Positions 25,550 to 32,665 of a stretch of DNA of 32,723 bases are shown here, in pieces. Within the stretch, counting starts at the first letter, position 1. Every line of letters starts with the position of its first letter. The DNA lies in the NCBI GenBank assembly GCA_934691925.1, contig CAKUTI010000024.1:1-32723 (forward strand), read 5' to 3'. This DNA comes from an uncultured Treponema sp. (GTDB taxonomy: Bacteria > Spirochaetota > Spirochaetia > Treponematales > Treponemataceae). The translations under genes were made by a program, and so were the position numbers. Below the pieces are notes generated by a model. That model was not told the origin of the DNA. It was given only the letters and a program-made list of their open reading frames with translations, and ran no database searches.

Positions 25550-26331
25550 TTTTTGCTCTCCGTTTTCAAAGAAGTTTCGCTTTTTGGGGCATTTTTTATC
25601 TTTGAGATTTGAATCTGGTCAAGAAGCCATTTTGAGCTTTCAAGAGTCCAGTAAGTTTCAAGCGAAAGGATTTTTTCATGCGAAAAAAGAATCAGCGGAA
25701 CTTCATAATTCACACCGTCAATAAAAGGCTCCCCGATTTTATAGGAATCAAAAAATTCTTTCTCGATTTTATCAGGTTTTTCAAGATTTCCAGAATAGAC
25801 TTTGGAATTCTCATTTTTGAGTTCGTCCGAAATTTTGGCAGGATTTTCATTTTTATCTTCTGAATCAAAAAAAACCGCGTATTCAGGAAGATTTTCATTC
25901 AAATCATAGGAAAAAAGCGCGAGATTGTACAAAGACTCATTTCTTGAAAACGATAAAAGATTTTCATTCTTAGAAAAAGCCTCACAGAATGATGAAATTG
26001 CAGACTTCAAATTAAGAGGAACAAGCCTTGTGTCAAGCGAGCCGAAATCTGCAAGCGACGGAAAAATCTCCTCAGCCTGATTTTTCGCCGCAGAAACCGA
26101 AAGCACTGATTTTCTGACCTTGTTTCCAAGTCCGTCCGGCGTTTTTAGCTTTCCTGAAAGCCTGCCCTTTTCCATCTCCTCAGTCCAAGTGATTTTCGAG
26201 TCAATTTCAAGCGTCTCGTCTTTCAAAGTCTCAAGTGCAGGAGTCTGAATTTTCTCGTCGGTGCTGTTTGAGCACGAAAGCAAAGCAAAAGAGAACAAAG
26301 TCACGAAAAAAAACTTAAAGAAACTTTTCAT
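25546..26331 (-). CDS. Lipoprotein of unknown function
   Basis: 261 residues. The N-terminus MKSFFKFFFVTLFSFALLSC is a lipoprotein signal with Cys20 after ALLS. The mature part has no recognised domain. It contains KTPDGLGNKVRKSVLSVSAA, a stretch on SFCEAFSKNENLLSFSRNE, and the closing EKILSLETYWTLESSKWLLDQ. It looks like a mixed alpha/beta periplasmic domain of a family restricted to treponemes, which I cannot confirm. A TATAAT with an upstream TG on the minus strand (26350-26355) is a good extended -10 promoter. It is the first gene of a two-gene unit. Confidence 0.8.
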   Translation of the reverse strand: MKSFFKFFFVTLFSFALLSCSNSTDEKIQTPALETLKDETLEIDSKITWTEEMEKGRLSGKLKTPDGLGNKVRKSVLSVSAAKNQAEEIFPSLADFGSLDTRLVPLNLKSAISSFCEAFSKNENLLSFSRNESLYNLALFSYDLNENLPEYAVFFDSEDKNENPAKISDELKNENSKVYSGNLEKPDKIEKEFFDSYKIGEPFIDGVNYEVPLILFSHEKILSLETYWTLESSKWLLDQIQISKIKNAPKSETSLKTESKK

Positions 26332-26349
26332 AATGGGGAAACGAATTCT

Positions 26350-26358
26350 ATTATAACA
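26350..26358 (-). promoter_or_regulatory. Extended -10 promoter of the lipoprotein gene pair
   Basis: On the minus strand the sequence reads TGTTATAAT, an extended -10 (TGnTATAAT). It ends 18 bases before the ATG at 26331. The -35 region (TTTCAG at 26373-26378) is weak, as is common with extended -10 promoters. Confidence 0.6.
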
Positions 26359-26431
26359 TAAATTTATCGACGCTGAAAATAATCCGCCACTTAAACGAGT
26401 TCGAGTTCAGACTGACGCGCTCCTTGCTGAG

Positions 26432-28705
26432 CTACCTAGAAGAACGTGTCCAGATGTTTTTTTGGATGCTCCTAACAGTTCTTTCAAGCACACCTATATC
26501 AAGAGGCTTTGACACATGCGCATCCATGCCCGCGTCAAGGCAATCCTGCACATCAGAGCTAAATGCGTTTGCGGTCATCGCAATAATAGGAATGTTTTTT
26601 CCAACAGGATTTTTTCCCTGCCTTATAATACGTGCAGCCTGCAGACCGTCCATCACAGGCATTTTTATATCCATAAGAATTGCGTCATAATCGCCAGCTT
26701 TCACGTTTTCGAATGCTTTAACAAGCTCATCGCCGTTTTCATAAATATCGCAGGAGGCTCCCTTTATATCTAAAACCGCGCTCAATATTTCCGCGTTCAG
26801 CTCATTGTCCTCTGCGCACAGAAATCTCATTCCTTTTAAGACTGATTCTTTCTTATTTTTTTCGCAATGATTTTCTAAGCCGTCAATGACATTCACCAGC
26901 GTTGAAAGAAAGAACGGTCGCACAACAACACCGTCCACGCCGCCTTTCTTTTCTATTTCAATCAGCTGCCCTCTCTCTTCATATTTGCAGCAGTAAAGCA
27001 AAAGCGCGTTTCCTGCCGCACGGCGCACGCGATGCACTTGGCTCTCAAGTTTCTGGTCTCCCAATGAGCCGCCGAGAAGTATAACAGCTGTCTGCTGCTT
27101 CACAAGAATATCGTCAGCTTCAGCCTCTGTTCTTGCTATGCTCAATCCGGCTTTATCCAAGCATGAAAATGCGGCTTTTGCGTTTTCTATAAAATCGCTT
27201 TCGTCGGAAATCAGCAAGACATGCTCAAATGGAAAAGCCATCTTACGGCTTCTATCGATTTTCAGCTTTAAATTGACTTCAAAACGGCTTCCCTTTCCAA
27301 GCTCGCTTTGCACAGAAATTGTTCCGCCCATCATATCGACAATGCTCTTCGTAATAGCCATTCCAAGTCCTGTTCCCTGAATTCTGTTTGTCATGGAATT
27401 TTCAGCGCGGGTAAAAGGCTCAAAAATGCGCTTAAGAAATTCACAAGACATTCCCTGCCCGTTGTCCTCAACAACAATATTATATTTCGCGTTTTCACTC
27501 TCTTCACAAGGCAGCTCAGAAAGCTCAAAAGAAATCTTTCCGCCTTCTGATGTGTATTTTACAGCATTGGAAAGGAGATTTATAAAAATCTGGCGCAGAC
27601 GCACAGCGTCGCCAACTAGATATTCATGGCAGATTTTATGAATAGCGATTGTAAAATTCTGATTTGACTCCTCTGCTCTTGAGCGGATTATGCTTTCAAC
27701 TTGCCATATCTGCTCAGCAAGACTGACAGGCTCTTCATTAAGCGACACTTCGCCCGACTCTATTTTTCCCATGTCAAGCACATCATTGATAAGCCCCAGC
27801 AAATGACGACTTGCAACCTGAATTTTCTGGATATAAGACTCCATCTTTACGGAATCATCTTTATCGTGCGACATCAGACTTGTAATGCCTACAATAACAT
27901 TCATAGGAGTTCTGATGTCATGGGACATATTGCTTAAAAATATTGTCTTTGCCGCGCTGGCTTCTCTTGCGGCAAGCGCATTTTTTTCAATTTCCTGATA
28001 CAAGAGCCGCCTCCGCTGGTCTTCTATGGCAATATCGCACCACACGTAAATGACGGCGTAACTGGCATTTATTATAAGCCACCCCGGATTCGAAAGCTGA
28101 ACCCATGTCAAAATGGCTGTAAACAGAAAAAACAAAGTCAGCAAAAACTCATTATGGCGCGGCGCAAGTTTTTTCCAGCCTGAAAGCACAAGAAAAAGCC
28201 CTGCGCCTGAATAAAACATAATGGAGCCCACTCCGACAGGCATGAAAAAAACGCCCCTTTCATACTCCATGCTGGAAGAAAGCTTGAAGAAAAGGCCTGT
28301 AAACGGATTTGTGGCCGCTATAAGCGCGTAGGCAATATATGGAACTGCCAGCAAAAAAATCTTTTTAAGCGAAGCCCTGACTGGCTCATCATTATGAATC
28401 AGAATATAGGCATATCCAACCCAGACCACTGCAAGAAGAGGCATGCTGACAACATAAATTGTCATCAGAATCTGGTATGTCCACCAGCTGCCGCAATTGT
28501 TCATTGCAGACGAAGACAGAATATCGATGACTGTGCTGACAACGCTAAAAAACAGCACGAAGAAAAAAGCCTCGCCCTGGCTGTCTCCGTTTCCGATTAT
28601 TCCTTTGATTTTTCGCTGTCTGCGAGTTCTTCGCATGCTGAATTCTTTGATATACATAATCAAAAACACAGCCAATGCGAAATAGTCGGTTTCTATATGC
28701 CACAT
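26432..28705 (-). CDS. Hybrid sensor histidine kinase with one active and one degenerate receiver
   Basis: 757 residues. About six to seven membrane helices fill residues 1-225, with no large periplasmic sensor. HisKA follows with His262 (SNMSHDIRTPMNVIVG), then HATPase motifs: N-box FINLLSNAVKYT (about 374-385), VVEDNGQGM and GTGLGMAI. Residues about 493-610 look like a receiver fold without phosphorylatable Asp (the strand reads AVILLGGSLGD). The last domain (626-750) is a complete receiver: ED at 632-633, Asp679 in LMDIKMPVMDG, Thr711, Lys733. No DNA-binding output is fused, so phosphate may pass to another protein. AGGAG lies upstream of the ATG. The gene is transcribed away from the ComFB gene, with the 22-bp array between their promoters. 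Confidence 0.93.
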   Translation of the reverse strand: MWHIETDYFALAVFLIMYIKEFSMRRTRRQRKIKGIIGNGDSQGEAFFFVLFFSVVSTVIDILSSSAMNNCGSWWTYQILMTIYVVSMPLLAVVWVGYAYILIHNDEPVRASLKKIFLLAVPYIAYALIAATNPFTGLFFKLSSSMEYERGVFFMPVGVGSIMFYSGAGLFLVLSGWKKLAPRHNEFLLTLFFLFTAILTWVQLSNPGWLIINASYAVIYVWCDIAIEDQRRRLLYQEIEKNALAAREASAAKTIFLSNMSHDIRTPMNVIVGITSLMSHDKDDSVKMESYIQKIQVASRHLLGLINDVLDMGKIESGEVSLNEEPVSLAEQIWQVESIIRSRAEESNQNFTIAIHKICHEYLVGDAVRLRQIFINLLSNAVKYTSEGGKISFELSELPCEESENAKYNIVVEDNGQGMSCEFLKRIFEPFTRAENSMTNRIQGTGLGMAITKSIVDMMGGTISVQSELGKGSRFEVNLKLKIDRSRKMAFPFEHVLLISDESDFIENAKAAFSCLDKAGLSIARTEAEADDILVKQQTAVILLGGSLGDQKLESQVHRVRRAAGNALLLYCCKYEERGQLIEIEKKGGVDGVVVRPFFLSTLVNVIDGLENHCEKNKKESVLKGMRFLCAEDNELNAEILSAVLDIKGASCDIYENGDELVKAFENVKAGDYDAILMDIKMPVMDGLQAARIIRQGKNPVGKNIPIIAMTANAFSSDVQDCLDAGMDAHVSKPLDIGVLERTVRSIQKNIWTRSSR

Positions 28706-28980
28706 AAAACTCTTCTCCTTCTATTCTTCACACAAAATGCTGTTCCGCATATGAAAAAAATCCATAAGATTTTACAAGCCGCATCAGCACAAATCATGTC
28801 ATTGTGTATATGCTGATTACAATGTGCCATTTTCAGGATAAGAATTTATGTTGGACACGAAGCCTAAAGCGATTCCAAAATCTAAAGATGTTCAACACTA
28901 ATTAGAATCTCAAAAATTAGGGAATAGTTTATTTTCTTTTTATTCTGCCGGACTTTTTTCCAGCAAAAACTTACTCATTG
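28706..28980 (-). other. Long untranslated leader of the kinase gene (predicted)
   Basis: If the promoter at 28987-29015 is right, the kinase mRNA has about 275 nt before its ATG. The proximal part can form a hairpin: TGCTGGA and TCCGGCA pair around AAAAAG (about 28946-28965). No T-run follows. I recognise no known riboswitch and no protein-coding gene here. Confidence 0.45.
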
Positions 28981-28986
28981 CTAACA

Positions 28987-29015
28987 ATTATAACACGTCA
29001 TGGCTCATTTGTCAT
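28987..29015 (-). promoter_or_regulatory. Promoter of the histidine kinase gene
   Basis: On the minus strand ATGACA (29015-29010) and TATAAT (28992-28987) are 17 bp apart, and the -10 is extended (TGTTATAAT). The -35 box ends about 20 bp from the first unit of the 22-bp array. Confidence 0.7.
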
Positions 29016-29035
29016 ATTTTTATTGAATTTTCAAA

Positions 29036-29182
29036 GGAATACTTCCTAAGAGCTGAAGGAATACTTCCTAAGGGCTGAAGGTATACTTCCTAAGAGCTGA
29101 AGGAATACTTCCTAAGGACTGAAGGTATACTTCCTAAGGACTGAAGGTATACTTCCTAAGGACTGAAGGTATACTTCCTTTA
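29036..29182. repeat. 22-bp tandem array (six full units and a partial) between divergent promoters
   Basis: Units start at 29036, 29058, 29080, 29102, 29124 and 29146, with a partial seventh at 29168. The consensus is GGWATACTTCCTAAGRRCTGAA over exactly 22 bp, ending in TTTAG in the seventh. Each unit opens with an 11-bp interrupted dyad, GGAATACTTCC in units 1, 2 and 4 and GGTATACTTCC in the others. Units 5 and 6 are identical, suggesting recent unit expansion. There are no unique spacers, so it is not CRISPR. Confidence 0.92.
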
Positions 29183-29210
29183 GTTTTCGGCTTGCCATGA
29201 ATATTTTCAA

Positions 29211-29239
29211 TTGCGGTTTCACTGTTTTTGTCTTATACT
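29211..29239 (+). promoter_or_regulatory. Promoter of the ComFB-domain gene
   Basis: TTGCGG (29211-29216) and TATACT (29234-29239) are separated by 17 bp. The -35 box begins 28 bp after the end of the 22-bp array. The start would be near 29246, about 30 nt before the ATG. Confidence 0.65.
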
Positions 29240-29277
29240 GAGTATGATTATTTTCTTATCAGATTTCGGACAAAAAA

Positions 29278-30033
29278 ATGAATGTGCACAATATAATGGA
29301 AGACATCGTAAAAGTAAGAGTCGATTCTCTTTACGATCAGATAAAAAAAGAGCGCAGCAGCTGGCTTACCTGCGACTGCCAGAACTGCCGCGCGGATGCG
29401 ACAAGCTATGTCTTGAACAGAATTGCGCCAAAATACGTGGTCTCAGGAAGAGGCGCAACCCACAACAGCGGCATTTTAGACGACCACCAGCTCCGCGCAG
29501 ACATAAACGCAATCTGCCTTGAAGGAATAAGGCTGATAAGCTCGTCAAAGAGGCCTTTCCATGAGCTTCCGCGCGAGGAATGTGAAATCAAAGAGCATAA
29601 GTCTCCTGCATTCAATTTTCCGACTTTTGTCGGCACGATTCTTGACGGAAACACTTTTGAGACAGTTGCAGGAGCTGAAATTCTCTTGAAAATCGACGGC
29701 AAACCAATGGAAATGGTTGACCGCACATGGCAAAATCCGGCTGAAACTTATCTTAGCACAAACGGCGCATATTCATTCTGGGGAAAATCGCTTCCAGCAG
29801 AATCAGAAGGAGAAAACAGAACATTCAACTTCACGCTTGAAATCAGCGCGAAAGGCTACAGCCCTCTTGTTTATCATTTTGAATATCCGCTGAAAAGCGA
29901 GGCGTGCGCAAGACATGAATTCAACGCAGCCTACTCCGTGAAAATCAAGGAGCTTGTAATCTTTAAAAAGACGGCAGATGAAAGCGATGATAATGAAAAA
30001 GGCGAGGAAAATTCAAAAAAGGAAAAACAATAA
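29278..30033 (+). CDS. ComFB-domain protein with a C-terminal carboxypeptidase-regulatory-like domain
   Basis: 251 residues. The N-terminal 100 match the ComFB family: VHNIMEDIVKVRVDSLYD, a cysteine cluster TCDCQNCRAD (Cys32, Cys34, Cys37), then SYVLNRIAPKYVVSG and LRADINAICLEGIRLIS. ComFB domains have been reported as cyclic-dinucleotide receptors, and the cysteine group suggests a metal site. The C-terminal part (about 110-230) looks like a beta-sandwich of the CarboxypepD-regulatory type (FVGTILDGNTFETVAGAEIL, STNGAYSFWG, LEISAKGYSPLVYHFEYPL), followed by an acidic Lys/Glu tail. No signal peptide is visible, so it is cytoplasmic. A signalling adaptor is a reasonable inference. It is divergent from the kinase gene across the 22-bp array. 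Confidence 0.82.
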   Translation: MNVHNIMEDIVKVRVDSLYDQIKKERSSWLTCDCQNCRADATSYVLNRIAPKYVVSGRGATHNSGILDDHQLRADINAICLEGIRLISSSKRPFHELPREECEIKEHKSPAFNFPTFVGTILDGNTFETVAGAEILLKIDGKPMEMVDRTWQNPAETYLSTNGAYSFWGKSLPAESEGENRTFNFTLEISAKGYSPLVYHFEYPLKSEACARHEFNAAYSVKIKELVIFKKTADESDDNEKGEENSKKEKQ

Positions 30034-30095
30034 AGGCTTCACATTGCAGATTATATGAATACTTTTGATAAAATCAGAAAAAGAGAGCTTTTAGA

Positions 30096-30124
30096 TTGAC
30101 ACAAATATCTGTTTTTGATACTAT
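30096..30124 (+). promoter_or_regulatory. Promoter of the tRNA-Val gene
   Basis: A perfect TTGACA (30096-30101) and TACTAT (30119-30124) lie 17 bp apart, placing the start about seven bases before the tRNA. Confidence 0.7.
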
Positions 30125-30137
30125 AAATATATTCATC

Positions 30138-30210
30138 GGGCAGTTAGCTCAGTTGGTAGAGCCCCTGGTTTACACCCAGGTTGTCGGGAGTTCGAGTCTC
30201 TCACTGCCCA
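30138..30210 (+). tRNA. tRNA-Val (anticodon TAC)
   Basis: A 73-nt cloverleaf. The acceptor stem GGGCAGT pairs with ACTGCCC and A is the discriminator. The D arm reads TAGCTCAGTTGGTAGAGC. The anticodon stem CCTGG/CCAGG encloses TTTACAC, giving anticodon TAC. The T arm contains GTTCGAGTC. CCA is not encoded. Confidence 0.97.
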
Positions 30211-30214
30211 GTTT

Positions 30215-30244
30215 AATCGGTTTCTTCGGAAGCCGATTTTTTTT
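30215..30244 (+). terminator. Terminator of the tRNA-Val gene
   Basis: AATCGGTTTC (30215-30224) pairs with GAAGCCGATT (30229-30238) around a TTCG tetraloop, with one G-T pair. A run of eight T follows. Confidence 0.92.
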
Positions 30245-30419
30245 GCATTAAAATAAATCTAAAAAAAATCACGCCATCAAAAGTCTAACGAGAGCAAATT
30301 ATCTGAAAGTATCCAAAAAAAATGCTGCGCTTCGATTAAAAAGCACAGCATTTTTTCTCATCTTATTGACAAATTCTTGAATAAAGGCAAAGGGATCGAA
30401 TCCGCAATGAAAAAAAACA
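30245..30419. other. Short gap between tRNA-Val and ilvB
   Basis: Apart from the hairpin at 30321-30352 I see nothing here: no open frame with a ribosome-binding site and no repeat. Confidence 0.5.
30313..30357. terminator. Terminator of ilvB, usable in both directions
   Basis: AATGCTGCGCTT (30321-30332) pairs with AAGCACAGCATT (30341-30352) with one C-A mismatch. On the minus strand the stem is followed by eight T, on the plus strand by six. Confidence 0.88.
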
Positions 30420-32195
30420 TCACATTATCGGGTCGATATTCGCGCTTCCAGCCTTTACAAACGGCAGGACATTTTCATAGCGCGCAATCCTAGCAAGCAC
30501 AAAGCACGGACCTTTTTCGCCGAACGCCTTTTTTTGCCAGTCGGAATCGGTATCAGCATTCACAACTCTTAATCCAAATCCTTCAGCAATCTTCAAAAAA
30601 TCAGGATTCGACATAAAAATGCTCGCGCTGTAGTTTTTGCCGAAAAGATATTCCTGCTGCTGCCGGACCATTCCAAGCGCGCCGTTTTCAAGGACAATCA
30701 CAGTAACGTTCAAGTTGTTCTCTGCCAAAGTAGCAAGCTCCTGAATGTTCATAAGAATAGAGCCGTCGCCAGAAACGCAGATTACACGTTTTTCAGGCTC
30801 TGCAAAGGCCGCGCCGATAGCCGCTGGAAGACCGAAGCCCATAGTTCCTAGCGAGCCGGAGGTCAAAAGCTGCCGTGGACGCTGTGTGTCGTAAAACTGC
30901 GCCGTCCACATCTGGTGCTGGCCGACATCTGTCGTGATTATCACATTCGCGTTTGAAGGAAGAGACGCGATAAGAGCGCGCGGATTTTTATATTCGCTTG
31001 CATTTTTGCGTCCGCAGGATTTCTCGCCGCAGCAGTCAGCCGCATAGCAGTCCATATTCAACGTGATTTTCTCTTCCTCGCGGAATTTCTCAATTCTCTT
31101 GAACCAGCTTTCACGTGCCACCGAGTTTCCGTCTGCAACAAGCTTCTTCTCAGAAAAGATTTCATTCAGTTTTTCAAACGCAAGAGCAGTGTCATAAATC
31201 AAAGAAAAATCGCTTTCAATGATTTTGTTAACCTCGGCCGCGTCAATGTCGATGTGCAGGACAGAGCGGTTTTTCACGGCTTCCGGGCAAAATTTTTCGA
31301 CAACGCCGGTCGCTCTGTCGTCAAAGCGTGCACCCGCCACAAGAACGCAGTCGCTTTCATACATCGCCTTGTTCGCAGCAAGCGAGCCGTGCATTCCGAC
31401 CATTCCGAAAAACTTCGCGTCATTATGAGGAACAACACCAAGCCCCATAAGGCTTGAAACGCAAGGAATTTTATATTTTGAGATAAATTTTCTGATTTCA
31501 GAGCTTGCTTTAGGATTATTCGCGCCGCCGCCAATGTACAAAACTGGCTTTTTCGCGTTTTCAAGTTTTTCCGCAAACTTACGGATTATAGAAGGAATTT
31601 CACTTTCAGGAGTTTTTTTCGCCTCGGCTTTTTTCAGATACTCATCATAAATCAGCCTGAAGGAGCCTTCAAAATCGTCTCCGACTTCAACAATTTCAGT
31701 CTGGACATTTTTCGGGACATCAATCAAGACTGGTCCAGGACGGCCGCTCTCTGCAATCGCGAAAGCAAGAGGAACAGCCTTCAAAAGCTCTTTCGCAGAC
31801 TTCACCATCATCGAGTGCTTTGTGATTGGAAAAGACAAGCCGAAAGTGTCCGCCTCCTGAAAAGCGTCAGTTCCAATCAAGTCCGTGTTGACCTGCCCTG
31901 TTATCGCCACAAGAGGAACAGAATCAGCGCGGGCATCGGCAACAGCCGTAAGAAGATTCATCGCTCCAGGTCCAGAGGTTGCCATGCAGACAGCCGCCTT
32001 TCCAGTAACGCGGGCAACTCCCTGAGCCATAAATCCTGCCGCCTGCTCCTGACGAACAAGAACGTGCTTCATCTTTGAAACAAAAAGCTCATTGTAAAGA
32101 GGAAGAATCATTCCGCCGGGAAGCCCAAAGACGATATTGATATTATTTTGCCTCAGAAGATTTACGATGATTTGCGAGCCAGTCATCTTTGCCAT
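30420..32195 (-). CDS. ilvB: Acetolactate synthase, large catalytic subunit
   Basis: The 591-aa thiamine-diphosphate enzyme joins two pyruvates to acetolactate (or pyruvate and 2-oxobutyrate), the first common step of branched-chain amino acid synthesis. The N-terminal domain has IVFGLPGGMILPLYNEL, the catalytic Glu in VRQEQAAGFMAQG (Glu50), and MATSGPGAMNLLTA. The central domain has YIGGGANNPKASSEIR, and FDDRATG near the FAD region. The C-terminal domain holds the cofactor motif GDGSILMNIQELATLAENN and GALGMVRQQQE. An unusual cysteine group (Cys383, 388, 389, 394) lies in the linker before the last domain. No small regulatory subunit ilvN is adjacent. The G-run before the start (about 32200-32205) serves as ribosome-binding site. 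Confidence 0.95.
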   Translation of the reverse strand: MAKMTGSQIIVNLLRQNNINIVFGLPGGMILPLYNELFVSKMKHVLVRQEQAAGFMAQGVARVTGKAAVCMATSGPGAMNLLTAVADARADSVPLVAITGQVNTDLIGTDAFQEADTFGLSFPITKHSMMVKSAKELLKAVPLAFAIAESGRPGPVLIDVPKNVQTEIVEVGDDFEGSFRLIYDEYLKKAEAKKTPESEIPSIIRKFAEKLENAKKPVLYIGGGANNPKASSEIRKFISKYKIPCVSSLMGLGVVPHNDAKFFGMVGMHGSLAANKAMYESDCVLVAGARFDDRATGVVEKFCPEAVKNRSVLHIDIDAAEVNKIIESDFSLIYDTALAFEKLNEIFSEKKLVADGNSVARESWFKRIEKFREEEKITLNMDCYAADCCGEKSCGRKNASEYKNPRALIASLPSNANVIITTDVGQHQMWTAQFYDTQRPRQLLTSGSLGTMGFGLPAAIGAAFAEPEKRVICVSGDGSILMNIQELATLAENNLNVTVIVLENGALGMVRQQQEYLFGKNYSASIFMSNPDFLKIAEGFGLRVVNADTDSDWQKKAFGEKGPCFVLARIARYENVLPFVKAGSANIDPIM

Positions 32196-32264
32196 AAAAG
32201 CCCCCGGTCAGTAGAAAATGAAGAAAAGAGTAAAGAACAGTAAAAACTATTTAAAATAAAAAAA

Positions 32265-32372
<108 letters not shown>

Positions 32373-32427
32373 GAGGATAAATATATAACAAACAAAAAAA
32401 TTATGCAATAGGGTGTTTATGATTTTT

Positions 32428-32541
32428 TTAAATTTCAGGTCTCTTATATTTCCAAAAAACATTGCCATTGGAAAAACGCTTAGCAAGTTTGTCCGCCAGG
32501 TCGCGGGTGGTACATTCAATCTGATATTCAAAGTCGGTCAT
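32428..32541 (-). CDS. Possible 37-residue open frame between 5S rRNA and the IS end
   Basis: MTDFEYQIECTTRDLADKLA begins a 37-aa frame on the minus strand, ending WKYKRPEI. It is well composed for a protein but lacks a clear ribosome-binding site and matches nothing I recognise. It could be a fragment of a gene interrupted by the IS element, or chance. Confidence 0.25.
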   Translation of the reverse strand: MTDFEYQIECTTRDLADKLAKRFSNGNVFWKYKRPEI

Positions 32542-32621
32542 AATAAATTCTAATTCAAAACAACAGCATCATCAAAGCAATTCTTGAAGGAGTCTGTGAA
32601 CTCTTTTCTGTAAATTCTAAA

Positions 32622-32665
32622 CATAGTAGGACTGTGATAAAATAAGATCACAGGAGCCTACTATG
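32622..32665 (+). promoter_or_regulatory. Hairpin sequestering the transposase ribosome-binding site and start codon
   Basis: CATAGTAGG (32622-32630) pairs with CCTACTATG (32657-32665), and CTGTGAT (32632-32638) with ATCACAG (32647-32653), around an 8-nt loop with a small asymmetric bulge. The AGGAG (32652-32656) and the ATG (32663-32665) both fall in the structure. Confidence 0.75.

Noticed and set aside
26383..26432. tRNA-like sequence (minus strand, TAGCTCAGC and GAGCGCGTCAG words)
   Set aside because: Only D-arm-like and anticodon-arm-like words are present; no acceptor stem or proper loops can be formed, so at most a decayed fragment.
28394..28816. 140-codon plus-strand frame opposite the kinase N-terminus
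   Set aside because: It is antisense to well-supported membrane-segment coding sequence and shows no family resemblance.
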